This document shows, piece after piece, positions 26,465 through 34,637 of a stretch of 64,000 nt of DNA (positions are counted from its first letter, which is position 1; every line of letters starts with the position of its first letter). Below the pieces are notes generated by a model. The model was not told the origin of the DNA. It did not search any database and saw only the letters and a program-made list of their open reading frames with translations. This DNA is from Microvirga sp. Mcv34 (lineage in GTDB: Bacteria; Pseudomonadota; Alphaproteobacteria; Rhizobiales; Beijerinckiaceae). Both the position numbers and the translations under genes were made by a program. Location: assembly GCF_024519725.1 (NCBI RefSeq), contig NZ_JALJRK010000012.1, forward strand, positions 38,466-102,465. The letters run 5' to 3'.

Positions 26465-27670
26465 ATGACCGACATGGCCGGTGCTCAGGAATATGCGAAG
26501 TTCAAATGGGATGACCCGTTCCTCCTCGACGATCTGCTCACCGACGACGAGCGCATGATCCGCGACACGGCCCGCGCCTACGCCCAGGACAAGCTCCTGC
26601 CGCGTGTGATCGAGGCCTATCGCGAGGAGAAGACCGACCGTGGCATCTTCAACGAGATGGGCGAGCTGGGCCTTCTCGGCGTGACCCTGCCGGAGGATTA
26701 CGGCTGCGCGGGCGCCTCCTACGTCGCCTACGGCCTCGTGGCCCGCGAGGTCGAGCGGGTCGATTCCGGCTACCGCTCCATGATGAGCGTGCAATCCTCC
26801 CTGGTCATGTACCCGATCTACGCCTACGGCTCCGAGGAGCAGCGCCGGAAGTACCTGCCCAAGCTCGCCTCGGGCGAGTTCGTCGGCTGCTTCGGCCTGA
26901 CCGAGCCGGATGCGGGCTCTGACCCGGCCGGCATGAAGACCCGCGCGGTGAAGACCGATGGCGGCTATCGCCTCATCGGCTCCAAGACGTGGATCTCAAA
27001 CTCTCCCATCGCGGATGTGTTCGTGGTCTGGGCCAAGTCCGAGGCGCACGACAACCAGATCCGTGGCTTCGTGCTGGAGAAGGGCATGAAGGGCCTCTCA
27101 GCGCCGAAGATCGGCGGCAAGCTTTCGCTCCGCGCCTCGATCACCGGCGAGATCGTCATGGACAATGTCGAGGTGGGCGAGGATGCGCTGCTTCCCAACG
27201 TGTCCGGCCTGAAAGGGCCGTTCGGCTGCCTCAACCGGGCGCGCTACGGCATTTCCTGGGGCTCCCTGGGGGCCGCGGAGGATTGCTGGCACCGGGCGCG
27301 TCAGTACACGCTCGACCGCAAGCAGTTCGACCGGCCGCTCGCCGCGACCCAGCTCGTGCAGAAGAAGCTCGCCGACATGATGACCGAGATCACCCTCGGC
27401 CTTCATGCCTCCCTGCGCGTCGGCCGCCTCTTCGACGAAGGCCGCGTAGCGCCCGAGATGATCTCGCTGGTCAAGCGCAACAATTGCGGTAAGGCCCTCG
27501 AGATCGCCCGCCAAGCCCGCGATATGCATGGCGGCAATGGTATCCAGGAGGAATATCATGTCATGCGCCATGCGCAGAACCTGGAAACCGTGAATACCTA
27601 CGAGGGAACGCACGACGTCCACGCCCTTATTCTGGGCCGGGCGCAGACGGGCCTGCAGGCGTTCTTCTGA
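26465..27670 (+). CDS. gcdH: Glutaryl-CoA dehydrogenase
   Basis: FAD-dependent acyl-CoA dehydrogenase of 401 residues that oxidises and decarboxylates glutaryl-CoA to crotonyl-CoA, in lysine/tryptophan breakdown. Seen are [45 protein letters not shown], the flavin-contacting [16 protein letters not shown] and the catalytic base in [19 protein letters not shown] (about E380). These closely match GcdH rather than other acyl-CoA dehydrogenases. It is the first gene of a three-gene plus-strand operon (17 bases to the next gene). ATG 26474 (MAGAQEYAK) has the better Shine-Dalgarno spacing and is an alternative start. Confidence 0.95.
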   Translation: MTDMAGAQEYAKFKWDDPFLLDDLLTDDERMIRDTARAYAQDKLLPRVIEAYREEKTDRGIFNEMGELGLLGVTLPEDYGCAGASYVAYGLVAREVERVDSGYRSMMSVQSSLVMYPIYAYGSEEQRRKYLPKLASGEFVGCFGLTEPDAGSDPAGMKTRAVKTDGGYRLIGSKTWISNSPIADVFVVWAKSEAHDNQIRGFVLEKGMKGLSAPKIGGKLSLRASITGEIVMDNVEVGEDALLPNVSGLKGPFGCLNRARYGISWGSLGAAEDCWHRARQYTLDRKQFDRPLAATQLVQKKLADMMTEITLGLHASLRVGRLFDEGRVAPEMISLVKRNNCGKALEIARQARDMHGGNGIQEEYHVMRHAQNLETVNTYEGTHDVHALILGRAQTGLQAFF

Positions 27671-27687
27671 GAGAGGACTGGTCGCTC

Positions 27688-28494
27688 ATGTCACTTCGGA
27701 TCACCTTGGCGGGATCGACCGGCTGGGTCGGTCGGGCCCTCGTGGCGGCGATCGCCGCCGCCGACGATCTCGTGCTCGCGGGGGCGGTCAGCCGCAGCGC
27801 CGCCGGCCAGGATGCTGGCGAGGCCGCGGGGTTGCCCCGACTGGGTGTTCCGGTCAGCGCCACCCTTGAAGAGGCGCTTGCCGCGCCGTCCGACGTAGTG
27901 ATCGACTACACCAAGCCCGGAGCCGTGAAGGCCCATGCCGTTACGGCACTGACGCAGGGCCGACATGTGGTCATCGGCACGTCCGGTCTCTCGGCCGAGG
28001 ATTACGCCGAACTCGACCGCTATGCGTTGGCGGCAGAGCGTGGGGTACTTGCGGCGGGGAACTTCTCAATCACGGCGACGCTTCTGCGCCGCTTCGCCTT
28101 GGAGGCAGCCCGTTACGTGCCGGACGTCGAGGTGATCGACTACGCGTCCGCCAAGAAGCCCGACACGCCTTCCGGCACGGCGCGGGAGCTGGCGGAGCTT
28201 CTCAGCGAGGTGCGCCAGCCCGCGACCTCGAAGGCGGTCGGCGAGCTGACGGGCGTGCAGGAGACCCGCGGCGGCGCCCTGGGGGCGAGGGAGCCGGTGC
28301 AGGTTCATTCCCTGCGCATGCCGTCCTTTGTCCTGTCCTGCGAGGCCGTGTTCGGCGCTGACAATGAGCGTCTGGTGATCCGCCACGATGCGGGTTCGTC
28401 GGCAGCTCCCTACGTGGCCGGGACGCTTCTGGCCGCCCGTCGTGTTTCGTCCTTCATCGGATTGAAGCGCGGCCTCGATGTCGTGATGGATTGA
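27688..28494 (+). CDS. DapB-like dihydrodipicolinate-reductase-family protein lacking the catalytic His pair
   Basis: Dinucleotide-dependent reductase of 268 residues with the DapB fold. It has a Rossmann start ITLAGSTGWVGRAL (5-18), IDYTKPG (72-78), GTSG (97-100), AGNFS (123-127) and the substrate loop KKPDTPSGTA (156-165). In E. coli DapB this loop is preceded by H159-H160 with K163; here the equivalents are A153, S154 and K157. The catalytic histidines are gone while the lysine and PSGT remain. It lies between gcdH and a CoA-transferase gene, in a catabolic rather than lysine-biosynthetic context. It may reduce a different cyclic imine or be a repurposed paralogue. The family is clear; the reaction is not. 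Confidence 0.85.
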   Translation: MSLRITLAGSTGWVGRALVAAIAAADDLVLAGAVSRSAAGQDAGEAAGLPRLGVPVSATLEEALAAPSDVVIDYTKPGAVKAHAVTALTQGRHVVIGTSGLSAEDYAELDRYALAAERGVLAAGNFSITATLLRRFALEAARYVPDVEVIDYASAKKPDTPSGTARELAELLSEVRQPATSKAVGELTGVQETRGGALGAREPVQVHSLRMPSFVLSCEAVFGADNERLVIRHDAGSSAAPYVAGTLLAARRVSSFIGLKRGLDVVMD

Positions 28495-28499
28495 CGCTC

Positions 28500-29672
28500 A
28501 TGAAGCCCCTCGAAGGTCTTAAAGTCCTCGAACTCGCGCGCATCCTCGCGGGCCCTTGGGTGGGGCAGCTTCTCGCCGATCTCGGCGCCGACGTGGTGAA
28601 GGTGGAGCGGCCCGGCGCCGGGGACGACACCCGCGGCTGGGGACCGCCCTTCGTCGAGGGCGCCGAGGGCGAGCATCTTTCGGCCGCCTATTTCCACTCC
28701 TGCAATCGCGGCAAGCGCTCCATCGCGGTCGATTTCGAATCGCCCGAGGGGCAGGAGCTCGTGCGCAAGCTCGCTTCTCACGCGGATGTAGTGATCGAGA
28801 ACTTCAAGGTCGGCGGCCTGAAGAAGTACGGGCTCGATTACGAGAGCCTCAAAGCCGTCAATCCGCGCCTCGTCTATTGCTCGATCACGGGATTCGGGCA
28901 GGATGGCCCCTATGCTTCCCGGGCCGGCTACGACTTCATGATCCAGGGCCTGGGCGGCATCATGGACCTGACGGGGGATCCCGACGGCGAGCCGCAGAAG
29001 ATCGGCGTGGCCTATGTGGACATCTTCACCGGGGTCTATTCCGTGGTCGGCATCCTGGCAGCGCTGCGCAAGCGCGACATCACGGGCGAGGGGGCTCATC
29101 TCGACATGGCGCTTCTCGACGTGCAGACGAGCGTTCTGGCCAACCAGGCCATGAACTACCTGGCCTCGGGCAAATCGCCCCGGCGCATGGGCAACGCCCA
29201 TCCCAACATCGTGCCCTATCAGGTGTTCCCGGTGGCCGACGGCCATGTGATCGTGGCGGTGGGCAATGACGGCCAGTTCGGCCGCTTCGTGTCCGTGCTC
29301 GGACAGCCCGAGCTGGCGCAGGACGAGCGCTTCCGGACCAATGCGGGCCGTGTCGGCCATCGCGCCGAGCTCGTGCCGGTGTTGACCGAACTGACGCTCC
29401 GGTTTGCCCGCGAGGATCTCCTGGCGGCCCTGGAAAAGCAAGGCGTCCCGGCCGGGCCCATCAATACGGTGGCCGACGTCTTCGACGACCCGCAGGTGAT
29501 CGCCCGCGGCATGAGGATCGATCTACCCTCGGAAGCCGCTAAAGGCGGGGCCATCCCGTCCGTCCGCTCCCCCATCGTCATGGATGGTCAGGCCATGGCT
29601 GCCGGCCGGCCCTCGCCCCGCCTCGGCGAGCATACGGACGAGGTTCTGAGCGATCCATCCTGGATCGCCTGA
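28500..29672 (+). CDS. CaiB/BaiF (class III) CoA-transferase, GcdG-like
   Basis: Formyl-CoA-transferase-family enzyme of 390 residues. The start MKPLEGLKVLELARILAGPWVGQLLADLGADVVKVERPG is typical. The likely catalytic Asp, which forms the CoA-linked anhydride, is D174 in GVAYVDIFTG. Behind gcdH in the same operon, the most likely role is activating glutarate to glutaryl-CoA, as GcdG does in Pseudomonas. It starts 5 bases after the DapB-like gene. Confidence 0.88.
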   Translation: MKPLEGLKVLELARILAGPWVGQLLADLGADVVKVERPGAGDDTRGWGPPFVEGAEGEHLSAAYFHSCNRGKRSIAVDFESPEGQELVRKLASHADVVIENFKVGGLKKYGLDYESLKAVNPRLVYCSITGFGQDGPYASRAGYDFMIQGLGGIMDLTGDPDGEPQKIGVAYVDIFTGVYSVVGILAALRKRDITGEGAHLDMALLDVQTSVLANQAMNYLASGKSPRRMGNAHPNIVPYQVFPVADGHVIVAVGNDGQFGRFVSVLGQPELAQDERFRTNAGRVGHRAELVPVLTELTLRFAREDLLAALEKQGVPAGPINTVADVFDDPQVIARGMRIDLPSEAAKGGAIPSVRSPIVMDGQAMAAGRPSPRLGEHTDEVLSDPSWIA

Positions 29673-29985
29673 GACGATCTCGAGGATGCGAACACGCCCG
29701 AAATGTTTGTTCCTGTTTTGGGCGGAGGATGACCGAAACTCATTCATCGAAGGTCTGACTTCAGAGACTGGCTCGTGGGTATCGCCGCCACCCATCCTAC
29801 GGGTCTGAACTTCTTCACCTGGGATCTTCTCCAGACCTCATGCGATGATCTGGACGCTGTCACTCGCCGACCCGGCTTTGTTTTGCAAGTGATCTGACAC
29901 AGCAGCCCCGTCCCCGTTCCTCTGAACGCAAGAAGGGCCGTCTATGTGACCGGCCCTTCCTTTCGTTATCGTGGGGATCTTTGGC
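29673..29985. other. Gene-free spacer between gcd operon and RTX gene
   Basis: About 313 bases with no credible coding frame on either strand. The only structure I see is the hairpin at 29932-29959, where the two convergent transcription units meet. Confidence 0.5.
29932..29959 (-). terminator. Hairpin between convergent gcd operon and RTX gene
   Basis: Inverted repeat GAAGGGCCG/CGGCCCTTC (9-bp arms 29932-29940 and 29951-29959, 10-base loop), 26 bases beyond the RTX stop. Flanking T content is modest on both strands (TTGCGTTC on minus, CTTTCGTTAT on plus), so it is a weak or bidirectional terminator. Confidence 0.45.
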
Positions 29986-32634
29986 TTATATCAGGACGAA
30001 GTTGGCCGCCGTTAGCGCCAAGCCAGTGGAGAGCTGGGCGAACTTCACCTGCGCGGCGGGGCTTGCGCCGTCCGGGTCGTAGTACAGCGCTCCTGTCAAA
30101 TTGTCGTACACGATCTGCGCCGCGTTGTTGGCCGTCGCACCTGTCCCGATCACCAGCGATACCGACGTGCCGATGCCGCCGAACACGCTTCCGCTCAGGG
30201 CGATCCAATCCTCGGCTACGTTGAAGTCGGCGATCCGGTCGACGTTGCCGGCCGCATTCAGCGCGCTCTCGAACACGAACAGGTCGCGCCCTGCCTCGCC
30301 ATGCAGCACATCGTTGCCGGCTCCGCCGACCAGGCGATCGTTGCCCGAGCCGCCGGCGAGCAGGTCATCGCCGATGCCGCCCTCGAGCCAGTCATGTTCG
30401 GACCCTCCCCAGAGCGTGTCATTGCCGTCGGCCCCCGCCAGTGTGTCGTTGCCGCCCTGCCCGTTGAGCTCGTTGGCCTCTGCACTGCCGTAGAGAGTGT
30501 CGTTGCCTATCCCGCCGACCACGTTCTCGAAGCCGCTGATCACATCGCCTGCGGCCTGCCCGGCAGTCGCACCCGTCCTCAGATCGACATAAACCCCATC
30601 CACGCCGCCGAAGAGCACGGTGTCGATGCCGTAATCGCTGTAGACCAGCGTGTCGATGCCGCTGCCACCATCCATCGTATCGGCACCCACACCGCCCGAG
30701 ACAACGTCATTATCGGCGCCACCCTCAAGGCGGTCGTTGCCGTTGGATCCCCATAGGGTGTCGTTGCCATCCGCGCCAGCCAGGGTGTCGTTGCCGCCCT
30801 GGCCATTGAGCTCGTTGGCATAAGCACTGCCGTAGAGGGTATCGTTGCCCGAGCCTCCAGTCACGTTCTCGAAGCCTCTGATCACATCGCCGGTCGCTTG
30901 GCCGGCAACATAACCGGTGCGCAGGTCCACGTAGGCGGCCTCTGCCTCGCCATAGAGCAGCGTGTCGATGCCTGAACCACCATCCAGAGTGTCGGCGCCG
31001 GCACCGCCGGCAATGACATCGTTATTTTCCGAGCCGTAGATGCGATCATCGCCTCCACTGCCGTAGATGGTGTCATCACCTTCGTCTCCAAAAATTTCGT
31101 CGCTTCCACCTGCTCCGTCAATGATGTCGTTTCCAGAAAGGCCATTGATTTCATTCGCCTCGTCGCTGCCGTAGAGGGTGTCGTTGCCGAGGCCGCCGAT
31201 CACGTTCTCAAAATTGCGGATGATGTCGCTCTCGGCATGGCCATAAGCGGCCGAGCCGGTGCGCAGATCGACGTATACGCCCGTCTCGTCGTTGCTATAT
31301 TCGAGGAAATCAATGCCCTCGCCGCCGTCCAGCATGTCTGCGCCCGCATCGCCACTAATAACGTCGGAGCCGGCGCCGCCCCAGAGCATGTCGTTGCCGT
31401 CGTCACCAGACAGGTTGTCGTCGCCACCCTGGCCATCGATCTCGTTGGCATCTGAGTTGCCTCGGACTCTATCGGCGTATGAGCTACCAACCACGTTCTC
31501 AATATTGCTGATCTGGCTTTCGTAACCCTGGACTTCGCTGAAAAACCCATAGTTTCTCTTTAAATCGACGAAAACACGCACCGTGAGGCTCCGGCTATCA
31601 AGCGTATCGATGCCATTGCCGCCATCGAGCGTATCACGGCCCGAGCTGGGAACGATGACGTCGTTGTCCTCGCCACCTTCGAGCCGGTCGTTGCCGGAGC
31701 CGCCCCAGAGGGTATCATTGCCGCCGGCACCGGCGATGATGTCGTCGCTGCTCCACCCTTTCAACTCGTTGGCGCCGGCACTGCCGTAGATCGTGTCCGC
31801 ACCCACGCCGCCAACCACGTTCTCGAAGTTGCTGATGACGTCGCCGGCTGCTTGGCCATACAGAGCGGTGTTGGTGCGCAGGTCGATATACACACCGGTG
31901 AAATCGTCGTAATAGTCGAGGGTGTCGATACCCCCGCCGCCATCCAGCACGTCGGCGCCCGCGCCACCCTTGATGAGATCATCGCCGGTGCCGCCGATCA
32001 GCGTATCGTTACCATCCCCGCCAACGAGCACGCCGCCACTCATGATGGCGCTGCTGCCCGACGTCGCATCCGTTACCGGAGTGATGATGAACGAGGAATG
32101 GCTCTCATCTGAGAGACTTGTCCTGATAATTTTGAATCCAGGCGGCCGCTTGAAGATAGGCAATACAGGATCCCTGTACTCGTATAATTCCCCTTCATTC
32201 GGTTGGTATTGACGGGGCGGATAGGCCTCAGGTGGATAAATGTATGTCTTATATCCCCCATCGGTTCGCTCCCTGATAGTAAGTGTGCCGTCGGGGCAAA
32301 GTTTATAGGTCTTTCCGTCTTTAGTGGCTTCTTGCGTGCCATCAGGGTAATATTTATGAACTACTCCGTTTTCGTCGGTGATTACGGCGGGGTAGTTGTC
32401 GTCATCATATTCAGGGAGTTCGTCAACGGTCTCGGCTTTACCTTCGCCTGGACTGCCTTCCACGTGCTGGTTCTCGTGCTGCTCGGCGACCGAGCCCGAT
32501 CCCCTCCAGGTGACACCGCTTCCCACTTGCTGGTCCGCGCCCCAAGCAGCCTGCGCGCCGCCATAGGTGATAGCCACAGACCCACCGTAATTATCCATAA
32601 ATTCCAGATAGGCTTGTTCCAGAGAATAAGTCAT
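29986..32634 (-). CDS. Large RTX calcium-binding protein, five-module architecture
   Basis: Predicted type I-secreted protein of 882 residues. Residues 1-200 contain no RTX repeats and carry two similar segments (KYYPDGTQEATKDGKTYKL and CPDGTLTIRERT). From about 205 to 780 there are more than twenty GGxGxDxLx calcium-binding nonapeptides grouped in five modules. Each module repeats DGGxGIDTL, then VYVDLRTG, GDVIxxFENVVGG, NDTLYGSA, ANELNGQGGNDTLAGADGNDTLWGG. The second module is the most diverged. The C-terminus (about 790-882) resembles the M10-type C-terminal/secretion domain and ends LTAANFVLI, as type I substrates often do. No peptidase, lipase or toxin domain is visible. No type I transporter lies in the window. 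The N-terminal coding region is noticeably AT-richer than its neighbours. Adhesin or matrix protein is the likeliest role. Confidence 0.88.
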   Translation of the reverse strand: MTYSLEQAYLEFMDNYGGSVAITYGGAQAAWGADQQVGSGVTWRGSGSVAEQHENQHVEGSPGEGKAETVDELPEYDDDNYPAVITDENGVVHKYYPDGTQEATKDGKTYKLCPDGTLTIRERTDGGYKTYIYPPEAYPPRQYQPNEGELYEYRDPVLPIFKRPPGFKIIRTSLSDESHSSFIITPVTDATSGSSAIMSGGVLVGGDGNDTLIGGTGDDLIKGGAGADVLDGGGGIDTLDYYDDFTGVYIDLRTNTALYGQAAGDVISNFENVVGGVGADTIYGSAGANELKGWSSDDIIAGAGGNDTLWGGSGNDRLEGGEDNDVIVPSSGRDTLDGGNGIDTLDSRSLTVRVFVDLKRNYGFFSEVQGYESQISNIENVVGSSYADRVRGNSDANEIDGQGGDDNLSGDDGNDMLWGGAGSDVISGDAGADMLDGGEGIDFLEYSNDETGVYVDLRTGSAAYGHAESDIIRNFENVIGGLGNDTLYGSDEANEINGLSGNDIIDGAGGSDEIFGDEGDDTIYGSGGDDRIYGSENNDVIAGGAGADTLDGGSGIDTLLYGEAEAAYVDLRTGYVAGQATGDVIRGFENVTGGSGNDTLYGSAYANELNGQGGNDTLAGADGNDTLWGSNGNDRLEGGADNDVVSGGVGADTMDGGSGIDTLVYSDYGIDTVLFGGVDGVYVDLRTGATAGQAAGDVISGFENVVGGIGNDTLYGSAEANELNGQGGNDTLAGADGNDTLWGGSEHDWLEGGIGDDLLAGGSGNDRLVGGAGNDVLHGEAGRDLFVFESALNAAGNVDRIADFNVAEDWIALSGSVFGGIGTSVSLVIGTGATANNAAQIVYDNLTGALYYDPDGASPAAQVKFAQLSTGLALTAANFVLI

Positions 32635-32662
32635 TCAGTTCCCCCATAGCTCTGATTAGTGT

Positions 32663-32677
32663 CGCAACTATGTTGCG
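32663..32677. promoter_or_regulatory. Perfect inverted repeat upstream of the RTX gene
   Basis: CGCAAC-TAT-GTTGCG lies 29-43 bases before the RTX start codon. Further half-site-like GCAAC/GTTGC words lie at about 32709-32738. A candidate operator, or a small stem in the leader next to the GGGGGA ribosome-binding site. Confidence 0.4.
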
Positions 32678-32755
32678 GCAATGCAGGCTATAGGACTGTC
32701 TTCCTTTTGCAACCTCCAATTCATTGATTGCGTTGCATCAATCCCAGCGGGTCTT

Positions 32756-33328
32756 CTACTCGGCGATGCCCTTGACCACGACCCGGTCGATGGCCTTGAC
32801 GATCCGGTCGCGGTCCTCGTCCGTGAACGGGCTGAGATTGTGCATCTCGAGGTTGCTGAGGCCCTCGGTCGCGAGCCAGCCCACCAGGGCGGCGTCGAGA
32901 TCGTCCGAATTGGCCTTCAGCTGCTTCAAGGTGTTGCCGATCACCTGACGGACCGGGTCGAGGAGGCCGGGATTCTCGGCCGTGGCCGCCATCATGCCGG
33001 TGGCGAATTCCTGCATCTTGCCGCCGCAGCAGATGTTGAGCAGGGTCTTCGTGACCACGCGGGCTTCCAGGTTCGGCCCGGGCTCGACCGTCGCCCTCAG
33101 GGCGTCCTTCTCCGAGGTGACCTGGTCGATCATGCGCTGGATCATGCCCTGCAACAGGGCTTCCTTCGTGGGAAAATTATACAGAAGCCCGCCCTTGCTG
33201 AGACCGGCCTTCTCGGCAACGGCATCCAGGGTGAGCCGGCCGGCGCCGATTTCGGCGACGAGTTCAGCCGCCGCGTCGAGGATTTTCTCGCGGGAACTCT
33301 TGCGGCCTCTGGTACAGGGAAACAACAT
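32756..33328 (-). CDS. TetR/AcrR-family repressor
   Basis: TetR regulator of 190 residues. The N-terminal HTH (about 10-58) reads SREKILDAAAELVAEIGAGRLTLDAVAEKAGLSKGGLLYNFPTKEALL. The C-terminal ligand domain contains a CC pair (ICCGGKMQEF). It is divergent from an RND efflux pair, with a short palindrome in the intergenic region, so it probably represses the pump and itself and is relieved by a pump substrate. The inducer is unknown. Confidence 0.92.
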   Translation of the reverse strand: MLFPCTRGRKSSREKILDAAAELVAEIGAGRLTLDAVAEKAGLSKGGLLYNFPTKEALLQGMIQRMIDQVTSEKDALRATVEPGPNLEARVVTKTLLNICCGGKMQEFATGMMAATAENPGLLDPVRQVIGNTLKQLKANSDDLDAALVGWLATEGLSNLEMHNLSPFTDEDRDRIVKAIDRVVVKGIAE

Positions 33329-33345
33329 CTACATCTCTTGATCTT

Positions 33346-33359
33346 GTGCGCGGACGCAC
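33346..33359. promoter_or_regulatory. Candidate TetR operator
   Basis: GTGCG-CGGA-CGCAC inverted repeat, 18 bases upstream of the TetR start in the divergent region between the repressor and the efflux operon. Short but the best-placed dyad there. Confidence 0.4.
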
Positions 33360-33494
33360 TTGCAACTAAACCGTCCAGCCGGTATATAAATTCCCTCTCA
33401 CGGCATGGGCGTCAAGGTAAAGTACGCTGTTGCCGCACCCACCATAGTCGTACAAGGGCCCTCGGGAATGGGCCCTAACTCTCGGAAAAAGCCT

Positions 33495-34628
33495 ATGAAA
33501 CGGCGCATTGTAGTTGCTCTCGTCTTTATTCTTGCAATCGGACTTTGCGCCGGACTGATCTGGTTCAACTTCTTCCGTGACAAGATGATCACCCAGTTCT
33601 TCGCCGACATGCAGCAGCCGCCGCAGGTGATCTCGGCCGCCAAGGTCGAGGCCAAGACCTGGACGCCGAGCATCAGCGCTATCGGCACGGCCAAGGCCGC
33701 CAATGGCGTCGAGCTGGCCTTCGAGACGGCTGGCATCGTCAGCGAGATCAAGTTCAAGGCGAACCAGAACGTCCGCCAGGGCGAGGTTCTCGTCCAGCTC
33801 GACGATACGGTCGAACGCGCGGACATCCAGGATGTTCAGGCGAACGTCAAGACGGCCGAGAGCAGCTTCGAGCGCGCCAAGACGCTCTCGTCGCGCGGCT
33901 ACGGTACGGAAGCCAACCTCGATCAGGCCAGCGCCCTGCTGGCGGCGGCGCGCTCCCGCCTCGCGCGCCTGCAGGCGACCATCGAGCAGAAGGCTCTGAA
34001 GGCGCCCTTCTCGGGTGTGATCGGCATTCCGCGAGTCGATGTGGGCCAGTACCTGCAGCCCGGAACGGTCATCGCGAGCTTCCAGGACCTGTCGTCCATG
34101 AAGGTCGATTTCACCGTGCCGGAGCAGCGCGCCAGCGAGGTCAAGCTCGGTCAGGAGATCCATCTCGGCACCACGGAGGGCAATCTCCCGTTCAAGGGCC
34201 GTGTCACCGGCAAGGACCCGCGCGTCGATCCCAAGACCCGGCTCGTCGCGGTCCAGGCTCTCGTCGAGGACAACAAGGACGGAGCCATCCTTCCCGGCCA
34301 GTTCCTCCATGTGGAGGTGATCCTGCCGGAGCAGCCCAACGTCATGACCGTGCCGCAGACGGCCGTGATCGCCAGCCTTTACGGCGATTACGTCTACACG
34401 ATTGACGAGGAGCAGAAGGACGGCAAGCCGGTCCTCATCGCCAAGCAGGTCTTCGTGAAGACCGGCCGGCGCCGTGGCGGCGCTCTCGAAATCGTTTCGG
34501 GTGTCAATCCGGGTCAGCAGGTGGTCGCCTCCGGGCAGAACAAGCTGCAATCCGGTGCGACGGTCAAGATCGACAACACCATTGATGTGACGAAGCTCGA
34601 CGCGTCCAAGCTGGCGAGCGGGCAATAG
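33495..34628 (+). CDS. RND efflux periplasmic adaptor (membrane fusion protein)
   Basis: Adaptor of 377 residues that joins an RND pump to an outer-membrane channel. An N-terminal helix (MKRRIVVALVFILAIGLCAGLIWF) anchors it. It has a biotinyl-lipoyl-like half (VELAFETAGIVSEIKFKANQNVRQGEVLVQLDD), an alpha-helical hairpin (about 110-165), the second lipoyl half (ALKAPFSGVIGIPRVDVGQYLQPG) and a beta-barrel domain. The ATG at 33495 gives a sensible anchor; the longer frame to 33405 adds residues unlike the family. It is followed after 9 bases by the pump gene. Confidence 0.93.
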   Translation: MKRRIVVALVFILAIGLCAGLIWFNFFRDKMITQFFADMQQPPQVISAAKVEAKTWTPSISAIGTAKAANGVELAFETAGIVSEIKFKANQNVRQGEVLVQLDDTVERADIQDVQANVKTAESSFERAKTLSSRGYGTEANLDQASALLAAARSRLARLQATIEQKALKAPFSGVIGIPRVDVGQYLQPGTVIASFQDLSSMKVDFTVPEQRASEVKLGQEIHLGTTEGNLPFKGRVTGKDPRVDPKTRLVAVQALVEDNKDGAILPGQFLHVEVILPEQPNVMTVPQTAVIASLYGDYVYTIDEEQKDGKPVLIAKQVFVKTGRRRGGALEIVSGVNPGQQVVASGQNKLQSGATVKIDNTIDVTKLDASKLASGQ

Positions 34629-34637
34629 GCATAAGCC

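Noticed and set aside
30300..32000. Repetitive DNA that could suggest a CRISPR or minisatellite array
   Set aside because: The periodicity is in codons for GGxGxDxLx calcium-binding repeats inside one long frame, with no constant repeat plus unique spacer pattern.
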